Shown here piece after piece: positions 9,736 through 18,851 of a stretch of 64,000 nt of DNA. Made by a program: the position numbers and the translations under genes. The stretch comes from Tritrichomonas musculus (taxonomy: Eukaryota > Parabasalia > Tritrichomonadida > Tritrichomonadidae): positions 2,232,001 through 2,296,000 of the forward strand of contig JAPFFF010000014.1 in NCBI GenBank assembly GCA_039105265.1, in the 5' to 3' direction. Within the stretch, counting starts at the first letter, position 1. Each line of letters starts with the position of its first letter. The notes under the pieces were generated by a model. The model saw only the letters and a list, made by a program, of their open reading frames with translations, was not told where the DNA came from and did no database searches.

Positions 9736-10056
9736 CTAAAATTCAGAAGAGGAGTGTTGGACTCCCTCCTCTTCGGTAGCGGAGGCAGGGTCGGCACCTT
9801 GAGTTTGGTTCCATAGTGGGGTGGTGCCTGGATTTTCCAGTACGTCAGTTTCATCATCAGTAGTGTCAAGCTCAGACGGGGGGCCCGACCTGTCAACATC
9901 CGCACTTGCATCAATGAGTTCCCGCCATTCTTCGTCGTCCAGGATGTTGACAGAGTTGTACTCATCGTCTGCGGACTCCCCGTCGGTAACATTGGAGCTA
10001 GTATCATTGAGATCATTAGAATCATCGTCACCATCAGTATCAAGAACATTAAACAT
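9736..10056 (-). CDS. E1 ORF2, acidic 106-aa protein overlapping the ORF1 stop
   Basis: The ATG lies inside the final codons of ORF1, so the start precedes the ORF1 stop by a few bases (ATGTTTAATG, with TAA the ORF1 stop). The product is strongly acidic (FNVLDTDGDDDSNDLND, then EEWRELIDASADVD) and ends with SSSEF. Overlapping stop/start codons are used for termination-reinitiation by some LINE-type elements, for example the TAATG/UAAUG arrangement. No known domain is seen. It might instead be 3' UTR that is open by chance, but its composition is protein-like and GC-rich. Confidence 0.5.
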   Translation of the reverse strand: MFNVLDTDGDDDSNDLNDTSSNVTDGESADDEYNSVNILDDEEWRELIDASADVDRSGPPSELDTTDDETDVLENPGTTPLWNQTQGADPASATEEEGVQHSSSEF

Positions 10057-13000
10057 TTTCAACATCGTTATCATAATCGTTACCGTTATCGTTATCGTTA
10101 TCGTTATCTTCATCTTCATTGTTGTCGTTAACCCTCTTCTTAATCTTAGTATCAATGTACAATATCATAGATTCCAGTAAAGCGGCTGCTACCATCCTCC
10201 CTGCAAGTTTGAGTGCGTCTTTGGTCGTGACTGTCACTTTCTTGAGTTCATTGATGGTGTCATCGGGTATTGCACCGAGGGAGGAGACAATGAACACAAA
10301 TAGCGACACATTGCAGTTCAACTGGTTTCTGCAATCATCGACAAGCTTCTGGTACTTGTTCAACTTCTCTCTGCGTCGTATGACTAAGGTGGATTCATCA
10401 TCATCGCCAGATAACATTCCGTATGGGATGGTGAATTCAGCTATCTTCAGCTGGTCACCGTCCCACCACCATACATCTGGTCTGAGAGAAGCAGAGTCAC
10501 CAGTGATGTGTTCGTTGCTGCGTCCACGAACACTTTGGTTACAATGCACGATGACTCTCTTCTTTTCGGTGAGGTACTTGCAAAGTACCTTGACAACTTC
10601 GTCGTGTCTCTTTGTGAATTTGTGTTTGCACCGCTTGCACCCGTTTAAGATGTGATTGAGAGTTTCAATCTGTCCACAACGAGTGCAACGGTTACTCATT
10701 TGAGGGTTTCTGTGAGCAGCAAGTGATGCTGTCATGAGCGTATTCGTACGTGCTTTGATAGCGAATCTGACAACAGAGTCCGCCATCAAAGCATTGGGCT
10801 TCATGAAGTAGTTACTCAATGGTGAGTTTTTCAATGTCGTGAATGTATGTCCTCTCATCTTGTGCTGACAAAGATCTGAATAGTAACGGTCACTCATGAC
10901 TTTCATGATGTGTTTAACAACATTAGAGGTGTTAACATCAAATGTGACATTACTATTCAGATCTTTGAGCGTAAACATATCATCTTTGAGTATCAGACCC
11001 ATGTTAGCGTCGTGCAAAGCTTTAACACATCGGGCTAAGATGTTCGACGTCCCGCGGTTACGCTTTGCATCTAACGCACCATTGTCTTTAACTTTCAGGT
11101 GCAAGAACGGTGAAGTCAAGTCGATGGTAGCATCCCTGAAGATGATCTCGGCTTCATCAGAAGCCTTGACCATATCACGGATGCTTTTATCGTTAGACTC
11201 CATCAAGGCAATGTAGAGTCTGATAGTGAGAGCTTTCTGGCGATCTGTGAGTTTCTGTATGTAAAGACCGCCATCGTTTTTCGTCGTGTAGAACCAGGCG
11301 GTTGGAATACCAGCAGCACCGATCATTTTGGACAGCCTGCCCCGAATGAGTTCATCTAAGCGACTGAGGCAATTTGTCGGTGCTGTGTTCGCCATCAGTT
11401 CGTAGTCAATCTTGGGAATCACGAACCGTTTGATGGCGTCAACCGCTTGTGTGAACCGAAGAGCGCTGCCAGTAATTCGAATGACGTCCTTCGTCATGTC
11501 TTCGATTCGCCGAAAAACGTGATGTTTACGCTGCGAAGATTTGCACGCGATTGGAAGTCCGAGATACGTTGTATTGTTCTGAATGCTGATGTTATCAATA
11601 CGTCCTCCAGCAATGGTGAAGTTGTCGTTCAACACACTGCGAGAACCATTGTGAGCAATGTATGTGAAAGCGTGGCACTTCTTGCAGTTGATCTTCATGT
11701 CGCCTGCATAACTGCAGAAGTGCTCCACGACCGAAAGCAAGTTCTTCATCCCGACTTCCGAGTCCGAGAACACGATTATGTCATCGGCGTAAGCTTGAAC
11801 GGTTGTCGCTGAGTCCAACCAATGATAACCGTCCTCCTTGCAAGCGTTCAACCGCGCGAGGAGAGGTTCGATACAAATGTTGAATAACGTCGGACTCAGC
11901 GGACAACCTTGCTTGACGCCTTTGCGAAAACAGATAGAATTAGATCGTCTGTTGTTGCTGATGATCTTCGTCGAAGAGTCTCTATACGAATTAATAATCG
12001 TTTTAACAAAAGAAAGATCAAAGCCAATGTCTGTAAGATTCTTTTTAATAAGTTTATGTGGTACGGAACCAAATGCATCAGAAAAGTCGATCGTCGTGAT
12101 GTAGAGTGACTTTTGGTTCCGTGCAGCATCGTGTATCATCTCATCAACCACAGTTGCATGCTCAGCCGCTCCAGCTGGAATACGCATGAATCCTTTCTGA
12201 CTCGGTGATATGAACCTATGTTTTGAATTCAGCGTTTGAAGCGAGCGGCTGATGTGACACATCAGCATCCGATAAATCGTCGGAGTGATGGTGATAGGAC
12301 GCCACGAATGGGCGTCGTCAGGGTCTCCTTTCTTAAACAACATGACGGTTTTGTTCATTTTCAACACCTCCGGAAAGAGACCCGTGTCAAGCATGCAACA
12401 CAACACATTCTTGATGATCGTCGCCGTGACACTCCCGCCAACCTTCCACACACCATTTGAAATGCCGTCGCATCCGACGGCAGACAGATTGGATCTCGAT
12501 CTGACCGCTTTGAGAATAGCTTCTTCGTTGAGGATGAGTGATTTGAGTTCATCAGAATTATTCGATGAAATTCTGCGCTGAAGAGTGTAAACACCATCTG
12601 GGTCATCCCCGAGAGCAGCAGCATCGCTCCACGAGGACCCGTACACGTTCTCGAAATCTTCGACTGGGACGACACATTCCGGTGTGTCGTCGTTCAACAC
12701 GAACCAGTCGAGTGTACGTTTGGCGTCTTCAGCGTAGAATTTCTGAAGGAACTTCTTGTAGCCAAGCGAGGAAGGAGAGTTGTTGAGAATCTCCAATTCC
12801 TCTAGCTTGGCACGTATGAATTTCATCCTTTCATCGTAATGCTCATCGTAAATCAAACCGTCAATTGAGTCCAAGTCACCACTCCCAAGAAGTTGAGAGA
12901 ACTCCAAAGGAGCCTGTGACAGAAAGCGAACAAGCTTCTCTTTGATGTCTGCGATGACATTACGTTGAGGTTGATCGAGATCTTCATCAGTGATGTGAAT

Positions 13001-16000
13001 GCGGGAATGCAGGAGTTCAATACCAGCGATGAATTTGGAGGCCGACTTCATCTGAATCGGTGTCTCCAAGGAATGCGGGCGACGAATCTTATCTGAACCT
13101 CTCCGTGCCGAACGAACGAACTTCCTAATCGACTTCCGTAGAATGAGAATGATTTTCGAAATCATCCCTTCGCAGAGAAGCATTCGGCTGCTCTTTTCCA
13201 AAGAGTCAGAGAGGTTAATAGCTTCATTATACCAATTGAGAACATCCTTGACTTCACTGTTAAACACTTCTTCGAACTTTTTCCTGTGCTTCGCTAAACG
13301 GTCACCCCACAGCTTCGGGAGGTGCACGAAATCATCATCTTCCTTCATGCACCTCGACTTCCAATTCTCAGCTTTGGACAGGCAACTCTCAATGTCCACG
13401 ATCGAAGCTGAATTTGAATGACCAGGATGTACATCACTTTGAATGACTTCGCCATCACTTGAAGAAGAGACTGAGTGCAAGCGTGCTTCTGGCATTCTCT
13501 CATTGGCTGGAATGGAACCAGCCTGACGTCTGCGTCGGCGGTTATCCTCTGCACGACGTCGATCTTCCATCACTTGGAGGTCAACAGACTCATCTGACCT
13601 CGCCTGCACAGGATTCAATCTTTCTTCTTCCTGTAAAATCCTATTTTCCATTCTGACACTTTTTTCTTTGTCAAGGTCAGAATTGGCCTCACGAATCTCA
13701 TCGTCATCGGTATCGGGTGAAAACCACTTGGTAGAAATACTCACCTCGAATGATTGCAAACGATGACCTTCAACGTTGGATGCTGGATGAGATCTGTTAG
13801 AGTGTTGCTTGACAGTGACTTTGTCTTTTCCAATGAAGTCACTGCAAGTTGAACACATCGAACCACGCAGATCATGAAAGACATCCCGTGTTGCAAGTAA
13901 ACATCTGCATCTTCTAGCATGCAGGATGTTCATTGCCCAGAAAACACCCACTTCTCTTTTGAGAGCTTCAAGATCCTGATGAGCCGAACCGATATGGCTG
14001 CTCAACGAATTCGCCCGACTCACAAGATAGTTACAGTCACTCACAGGACAAACGTAAATGGTCCGATAATGTGGAGCATCTGCCGGAAGATGAGGCGAGT
14101 CAATCTTCCATCTTAACTTACGACCAATTATGTATTCAAAAGCCGCCTGTTCAATTGGAACCCCATTCGTTACATGCAGCGACCTCAGGTGGAATGATAA
14201 CGAGGCACATGTAGGGAACGTTTTGTCGCAACAAGGGCAATAAAACTGCCCAACACCCAACCATCTACACTTCTGATACATCAGAAGGACGATAGGAACA
14301 TTTACATCAACAACATCAGCGAAAGGAGACATGTCAATATTACCAACCTGAAGTTGGTCGATGAGCGAGGTCAATTCTGCTTTAGAATTGATTTTGGACA
14401 GCTCATCCACAATCCATTCAATAGAAATCCTATCGTCCCTTGACGGTGAAGAACATCCATCATTACTACCGTTGCGATCATCATCATCAGAGTGATCGGT
14501 GCGTTCTGATTGAGAACGCACCTCGGAGAAGTCTTCTGCACCACTAATAGTACTACTCGTACTAGTGGATGAAGTCTGTGTGCCTAATGAATTGCTTCGA
14601 GAGTCAGAGGATGAATTGAATGATGAGTGATCACCTGCGAGAGTAAATAAAGGGACCACCTTCTCATTGAACTCGAAGACGAACTTAGGCACTTCGATGA
14701 CGGAAGTGATGACTTTCTCCTTCGTGACTACTTGATGATGATCGATGTGAGCAGTTGACGTGACAACCCGATCGTCGACGCCAACAGCGTGATGAGTGAT
14801 GTGAGCCGTTGACGTGACGGTTTGGTTGTCAACGTCAACGTTGTGGTGAGCGACGTGAGCTGTTGACGTGACAGTCTGATTGTCAACGTCAACAGCATGA
14901 TGAGCGACGTGAGCTGTTGACTTGACAATCTGATTGTCAACGTCAACAGTGATGATGAGCGACGTGAGTCTGATTGTGAGCTTGACAATCTGATTGTCAA
15001 CGTCAACAGCATGATGAGCGACGTGAGCTGTTGACTTGACAATCTGATTGTCAACGTCAACAGCGTGATGAGCGACGTGAGCTGTTGACGTGACAGTCTG
15101 ATTGTCAACGTCAACAGCGTGATGAGCGACGTGAGCTGTTGACTTGACAATCTGATTGTCAACGTCAACAGCGTGATGAGCGACGTGAGCTGTTGACTTG
15201 ACAATCTGATTGTCAACGTCAACAGTGTGATGAGCGACGTGAGCTGTTGACGTGACAGTCTGATTGTCAACGTCAACAGCATGATGAGCGACGTGAGCTG
15301 TTGACTTGACAATCTGATTGTCAACGTCAACAGCGTGATGAGCGACGTGAGCTGTTGACGTGACAGTCTGATTGTCAACGTCAACAGCGTGATGAGCGAC
15401 GTGAGCTGTTGACTTGACAATCTGATTGTCAACGTCAACAGTGTGATGAGCGACGTGAGCTGTTGACTTGACAATCTGATTGTCAACGTCAACAGCGTGA
15501 TGAGCGACGTGAGCTGTTGACTTGACAATCTGATTGTCAACGTCAACAGCGTGATGAGCGACGTGAGCTGTTGACTTGACAGTCTGATTGTCAACGTCAA
15601 CAGCGTGATGAGCGACGTGAGCTGTTGACTTGACAGACTGATTGTCAATGTCAACAGCGTGATGAGCGACGTGAGCTGTTGACTTGACAGTCTGATTGTC
15701 AACGTCAACAGCGTGATGAGCGACGTGAGCTGTTGACTTGACAATCTGATTGTCAACGTCAACAGCGTGATTAGCAACAGATTCAACATTGTGAGTATCA
15801 GCACTCACAACATGGTTGTTCTCAAACGTGTTTGAGTCAGCAGGTTGAGAGATGGCACCAGCTGATTGACTACTAATATTAGCTGCTGAGTTTGGTGAGT
15901 AAGAATTAACAATATCACGCGTATCAATGTGCTGCGAAGAAAGGAAATAAAAGTTATTATTATTGATGTAACTCCATGACATGTGATGTGAAATGTCGGT

Positions 16001-16852
16001 GAAGTGAGATGTGTTGCACCCGATGTTGCATGTTCCTGAGAGAAAGAGCGAATTAACGATGTTGGACACATGCGAAACAAACGGGGAACATTTTGAGTGA
16101 AAATTGAATGGAACCGTTCGAATGCTAGACGAAGGAACGAAAGAATAGGGATCAAAAGCATTTAAACGAAGTTCTTCATCCGTTGATGGGATTGCTGGTC
16201 GATTCCTGTCGAATTTTGGTTGCTCATCGGAAATGATCAATTGTCCTCGAGCAACCAGAATTCCTTCGGATGACTTCTCATTCATATTATAAGCAAGAGG
16301 ACAACGAGAAATCAATGAAGGATCGCACGTAACAACGATCCATGATGGGTTAGGAACTCCATCAGAATTCGACGGGTTATAGTGAACACCCGACTGTAAG
16401 AGCACTTCTGTCCCTCTAGAAGGATTATTTGAATTGCAGAAAATAGTTTCAGGTTCCTCAATTTCTTCATCGGAAATTGATATTTGATCACTATTATCAC
16501 TTTTTTCTGAATCTGAATTAATGTGCTCGAAATTGGTCATATCGTCATCAGGACACTTGGAAAGTGATTGTGAAGCTGGTCCAACCGGCGGGAGCCGCAG
16601 CTTCACATCATCACTAGGATATCTGCTAGTATCTTTTTTGCGGGGTGAGATTTGAGTTGCGTATCTTGTTTTATACGAGGAGTCAAGGTCGTCTAGTAGC
16701 GAATTGTCTTTGAAAAAGTCGAACTTATTGAGTTTTGGATGATGGGATATCTGTTCCCTAGAACAAGGAATCTTAAAACCTCGATCGTATTTGTTATCGG
16801 AATGGCAATTGCTGTTGTGAATATGGGTAGGATTGTGACACCTATCGGTCAT
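10049..16852 (-). CDS. E1 polyprotein: zinc fingers, reverse transcriptase, restriction-like endonuclease
   Basis: 2267 residues. Residues 1-360 are polar and unrecognised. Residues about 360-705 are 18-residue repeats. C2H2 fingers start at C872 (CPCCDKTF...HLRSLH) and C935 (CPVSDC...HIGSAH), with a third Cys/His cluster near 990-1030. The RT follows: motif A DFSDAFGSV at D1589, then GVKQGCPLSPTLF, and the catalytic YADD at 1688-1691. A CCHC knuckle is C2056-x2-C2059-x7-H2067-x4-C2072. The endonuclease core is RPD 2124-2126 with AEFTIPY at 2138-2144. The tail is Asn/Asp-rich. By family knowledge the fingers bind target DNA, the endonuclease nicks it, and the RT primes cDNA at the nick. Specificity for tRNA-Asn is deduced from the junctions. 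Confidence 0.95.
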   Translation of the reverse strand: MTDRCHNPTHIHNSNCHSDNKYDRGFKIPCSREQISHHPKLNKFDFFKDNSLLDDLDSSYKTRYATQISPRKKDTSRYPSDDVKLRLPPVGPASQSLSKCPDDDMTNFEHINSDSEKSDNSDQISISDEEIEEPETIFCNSNNPSRGTEVLLQSGVHYNPSNSDGVPNPSWIVVTCDPSLISRCPLAYNMNEKSSEGILVARGQLIISDEQPKFDRNRPAIPSTDEELRLNAFDPYSFVPSSSIRTVPFNFHSKCSPFVSHVSNIVNSLFLSGTCNIGCNTSHFTDISHHMSWSYINNNNFYFLSSQHIDTRDIVNSYSPNSAANISSQSAGAISQPADSNTFENNHVVSADTHNVESVANHAVDVDNQIVKSTAHVAHHAVDVDNQTVKSTAHVAHHAVDIDNQSVKSTAHVAHHAVDVDNQTVKSTAHVAHHAVDVDNQIVKSTAHVAHHAVDVDNQIVKSTAHVAHHTVDVDNQIVKSTAHVAHHAVDVDNQTVTSTAHVAHHAVDVDNQIVKSTAHVAHHAVDVDNQTVTSTAHVAHHTVDVDNQIVKSTAHVAHHAVDVDNQIVKSTAHVAHHAVDVDNQTVTSTAHVAHHAVDVDNQIVKSTAHVAHHAVDVDNQIVKLTIRLTSLIITVDVDNQIVKSTAHVAHHAVDVDNQTVTSTAHVAHHNVDVDNQTVTSTAHITHHAVGVDDRVVTSTAHIDHHQVVTKEKVITSVIEVPKFVFEFNEKVVPLFTLAGDHSSFNSSSDSRSNSLGTQTSSTSTSSTISGAEDFSEVRSQSERTDHSDDDDRNGSNDGCSSPSRDDRISIEWIVDELSKINSKAELTSLIDQLQVGNIDMSPFADVVDVNVPIVLLMYQKCRWLGVGQFYCPCCDKTFPTCASLSFHLRSLHVTNGVPIEQAAFEYIIGRKLRWKIDSPHLPADAPHYRTIYVCPVSDCNYLVSRANSLSSHIGSAHQDLEALKREVGVFWAMNILHARRCRCLLATRDVFHDLRGSMCSTCSDFIGKDKVTVKQHSNRSHPASNVEGHRLQSFEVSISTKWFSPDTDDDEIREANSDLDKEKSVRMENRILQEEERLNPVQARSDESVDLQVMEDRRRAEDNRRRRRQAGSIPANERMPEARLHSVSSSSDGEVIQSDVHPGHSNSASIVDIESCLSKAENWKSRCMKEDDDFVHLPKLWGDRLAKHRKKFEEVFNSEVKDVLNWYNEAINLSDSLEKSSRMLLCEGMISKIILILRKSIRKFVRSARRGSDKIRRPHSLETPIQMKSASKFIAGIELLHSRIHITDEDLDQPQRNVIADIKEKLVRFLSQAPLEFSQLLGSGDLDSIDGLIYDEHYDERMKFIRAKLEELEILNNSPSSLGYKKFLQKFYAEDAKRTLDWFVLNDDTPECVVPVEDFENVYGSSWSDAAALGDDPDGVYTLQRRISSNNSDELKSLILNEEAILKAVRSRSNLSAVGCDGISNGVWKVGGSVTATIIKNVLCCMLDTGLFPEVLKMNKTVMLFKKGDPDDAHSWRPITITPTIYRMLMCHISRSLQTLNSKHRFISPSQKGFMRIPAGAAEHATVVDEMIHDAARNQKSLYITTIDFSDAFGSVPHKLIKKNLTDIGFDLSFVKTIINSYRDSSTKIISNNRRSNSICFRKGVKQGCPLSPTLFNICIEPLLARLNACKEDGYHWLDSATTVQAYADDIIVFSDSEVGMKNLLSVVEHFCSYAGDMKINCKKCHAFTYIAHNGSRSVLNDNFTIAGGRIDNISIQNNTTYLGLPIACKSSQRKHHVFRRIEDMTKDVIRITGSALRFTQAVDAIKRFVIPKIDYELMANTAPTNCLSRLDELIRGRLSKMIGAAGIPTAWFYTTKNDGGLYIQKLTDRQKALTIRLYIALMESNDKSIRDMVKASDEAEIIFRDATIDLTSPFLHLKVKDNGALDAKRNRGTSNILARCVKALHDANMGLILKDDMFTLKDLNSNVTFDVNTSNVVKHIMKVMSDRYYSDLCQHKMRGHTFTTLKNSPLSNYFMKPNALMADSVVRFAIKARTNTLMTASLAAHRNPQMSNRCTRCGQIETLNHILNGCKRCKHKFTKRHDEVVKVLCKYLTEKKRVIVHCNQSVRGRSNEHITGDSASLRPDVWWWDGDQLKIAEFTIPYGMLSGDDDESTLVIRRREKLNKYQKLVDDCRNQLNCNVSLFVFIVSSLGAIPDDTINELKKVTVTTKDALKLAGRMVAAALLESMILYIDTKIKKRVNDNNEDEDNDNDNDNGNDYDNDVENV
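14749..15786 (-). repeat. 54-bp in-frame tandem repeat, about 19 units
   Basis: The same 18-residue repeat as in the left E1 copy, with about four more units. Variants alternate (DNQIVKSTAHVA and DNQTVTSTAHVA). One unit near 14950-14990 is rearranged, giving VKLTIRLTSLIITVDVDNQ and breaking the period without shifting the frame. Array length differs by 222 bp from the other copy, showing rapid expansion or contraction. Confidence 0.95.
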
Positions 16853-16906
16853 GATATCTCGATTATTAAAAAAATTTTCACCGATTTTTTCGGAGTGGAA
16901 TCAAAC

Positions 16907-16929
16907 GAATCAGCATCTTCTGCTGATTC
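16907..16929 (-). other. 5'-leader hairpin of E1 (complete copy)
   Basis: Same perfect 9-bp stem as in the left copy (GAATCAGCA / TGCTGATTC, 5-nt loop), 55-77 nt upstream of the ORF1 ATG. A one-base indel nearby does not touch it. Confidence 0.6.
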
Positions 16930-16985
16930 CAAAAATCTACTTTTCGTTGGGTAGATCAACATATTTGCAAAATAAAAAAAAAAAT

Positions 16986-16999
16986 CTCCTCCCGTGTGG
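16986..16999 (-). repeat. tRNA-Asn 3' fragment between E1 and E2, one base changed
   Basis: Reads CCACACGGGAGGAG on the minus strand: the 14-nt tRNA end with one substitution in the acceptor part, followed by an 11-nt T-run and the 5' end of E1. The change shows this duplicate is no longer constrained as a tRNA. Confidence 0.9.
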
Positions 17000-18065
17000 T
17001 TTAAATGTTTATTAAATGCTTTAAGAGTTTTGCGATTAAGCAATTAATAAAAAAAGCTAGGCATAAGCTTTAAGAAAAAAAAGGAAAATAAAAGGAAAAA
17101 GGTAAAACTTGAAGTTAAAAGGTCCAAAAAGACTTCAAGTAATGAGTCAGACTTGGAATAAACGGTCGCCAAAAAATGATCATTGAGCAACACAGATCAT
17201 TCTGAGGACGGGTTGTGTTACAACCAGCGATGGTTTCCGAGTCTGATGTAAAACAACTCGTCTAAAGAACAAAGAACTTGAAACAATGCAACAATGTAAC
17301 AATGTAAATGAGGATATCAGATTGAGATCTGAAAATGAGGAACAATGAGTAACGGATAAAACAATTGAACAATTGAACAAGAACTTAAATGAGAGAACGA
17401 ACGGGCTCATTGAGCGCCCTTCAGTAGAGTCACGCGACATGTGTCAGGCAGCATCTTGCGGAGATCCTTTACCGTAGACGCTTGTTGACTGCTGTCTTTT
17501 GATTCTTTCATCAAGGCAGTGTGATCATTGAAATCACAAGCAGACTCACTGAAAGATGACTCCATATATAAAATAGAATAAACTAAAAGAGTAAAAATAA
17601 GTAGCAATTTACTTCGATCTGTCCGTGAGAATCGTCTTCATATTGTATAACGCCTTGTATATTTGAGAATATTGAGAGAAATTGTAAAATGAGAATGGAG
17701 TCATGAAAAGTGGGAAACCGAGGGAACAGAAAGGCGCGATCGAAGGAAACTGGAATAAACAAAGTGAGAAGGAAGAGTATAATAACATTAGAGTAAGTTT
17801 TGAGAGGTATATTTGAAATTGCATATAACTGATTGAGTATGAGTTATAACGTTAAGAGCTGAGATTGATAATATGAGATAAGAAACAACAGTATAATATT
17901 GTGGTAAGTCCAGTGGTCGGACTTAGTGAGGTGACCCTACATATAATTGAAATCAGTTTGGAAAATTCGGACGAAACATCGATCTGAGGGCACCATACAA
18001 ATCAGCTCAGTGCACTGATTACGAATATCTAGTTATTGCCTGCGTAAACCTCGAAAATAAAAATG
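17000..18065 (-). mobile_element. E2, 1.07-kb tRNA-Asn-targeted non-autonomous element (second copy)
   Basis: Near-identical to 4123-5180, with small indels in A/T runs. It sits between the complete tRNA-Asn at 18076-18149 and the duplicated tRNA 3' end at 16986-16999. The 3' end shares the insertion point and the TTAATAAAC motif with E1. The hairpin AAGTCC-GACCACT-GGACTT and the 52-aa ORF are kept. The order tRNA-E2-E1 fits E2 inserting after E1 into the rebuilt target. Confidence 0.75.
17407..17565 (-). CDS. small 52-aa ORF in E2 (second copy)
   Basis: MESSFSESACDFNDHTALMK and onward, ending VTLLKGAQ; two residues differ from the left copy. Function unknown. No domain recognised. Confidence 0.35.
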   Translation of the reverse strand: MESSFSESACDFNDHTALMKESKDSSQQASTVKDLRKMLPDTCRVTLLKGAQ

Positions 18066-18075
18066 AAAAAAAAAT

Positions 18076-18149
18076 CTCTTCCCGTGTGGATCGAACACAC
18101 GACTTCCAGATTAACAGTCTGACACTCTAACCAACTGAGTTAGGGAAGA
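18076..18149 (-). tRNA. tRNA-Asn (GUU), unit 2
   Basis: Identical in sequence to the copy at 5191-5264, with anticodon GTT in loop CTGTTAA, discriminator G and a nine-T terminator. It lies directly upstream of E2, and the tRNA, E2 and E1 all read in the same direction. Confidence 0.97.
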
Positions 18150-18851
18150 AGTCTATTAACATTTTACTTCTTTTTTTAATCTATATCTAATGTTTTCATT
18201 AAATATGAAAATTGATAAAAAAGTAGAATCTTAATTTTCAATCAAGAAATTAATGTGCATTCAAAATTAGATAATCAATCATTATTAAAATGTTATTGAT
18301 ATTCAATTCATGATGTTCTCAGAGAATGACATCAAACAAAATATCAAATATTAATTCAAAAAACGAGCAAGATGAAGATAGGATTCCAAAAGCAGAAATA
18401 AATACAAATAAGAAATCATTTTCACTTTTACAATTTGATTCAAGTAATTAAATAAAATCAACACTTGAATTTGAACAAAATTTTAAGCATTGGATTTGAA
18501 TCAGATAAAATATTTGAATGATAAAAATAGAAAGTAATTGTATTTTTTTTCATGATTCAGAAAACATTTTTTGTTGGTATAAATATTTTGTATATTATTC
18601 ATCTCATAAATGAGTTCTTGTGATGGATGAAAAAAAAACAGTCACTCAGAATTTTGAATAAAAATTTTTCCAAAAATGTAAATAATTCAAAAATAAAAGA
18701 TTTGGAAAAAAAAAGAATAAATTTTAATTCAATTTTTCAGATTAAAATTTTTATTTTGATAAGCTATTTATGATTTTTGAATGTTTATCTCTCAATTTTA
18801 TATTTTTGATTTATTCAATATTAAGAATAATATTTCATATCACTTTATTAT

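Larger units (their letters stand above)
9631..16973 (-). mobile_element. E1, complete tRNA-Asn-targeted non-LTR retrotransposon with restriction-like endonuclease
   Basis: A 7.3-kb element with defined ends, reading on the minus strand: 5' leader with a 9-bp hairpin (16907-16929), one long ORF, a small overlapping ORF, and a short 3' end (TTAATAAACGAATTTA) without poly-A. The order N-terminal zinc fingers, RT, CCHC knuckle, PD-(D/E)xK-like endonuclease is that of the R2/NeSL-type group of non-LTR elements. The 3' end joins CCACACGGGAAGAG of the tRNA-Asn T arm. The 5' side carries a duplicated target of about 21 bp (CCACACGGGAAGAG plus ATTTTTT; one base has since changed). The ORF looks intact, so the copy is young. 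Confidence 0.93.

Noticed and set aside
10049-16852. LTR retrotransposon or retrovirus-like origin for the RT
   Set aside because: No LTRs, protease, integrase or RNase H seen. The CCHC knuckle plus restriction-like endonuclease after the RT, and target-specific ends, are those of non-LTR elements.
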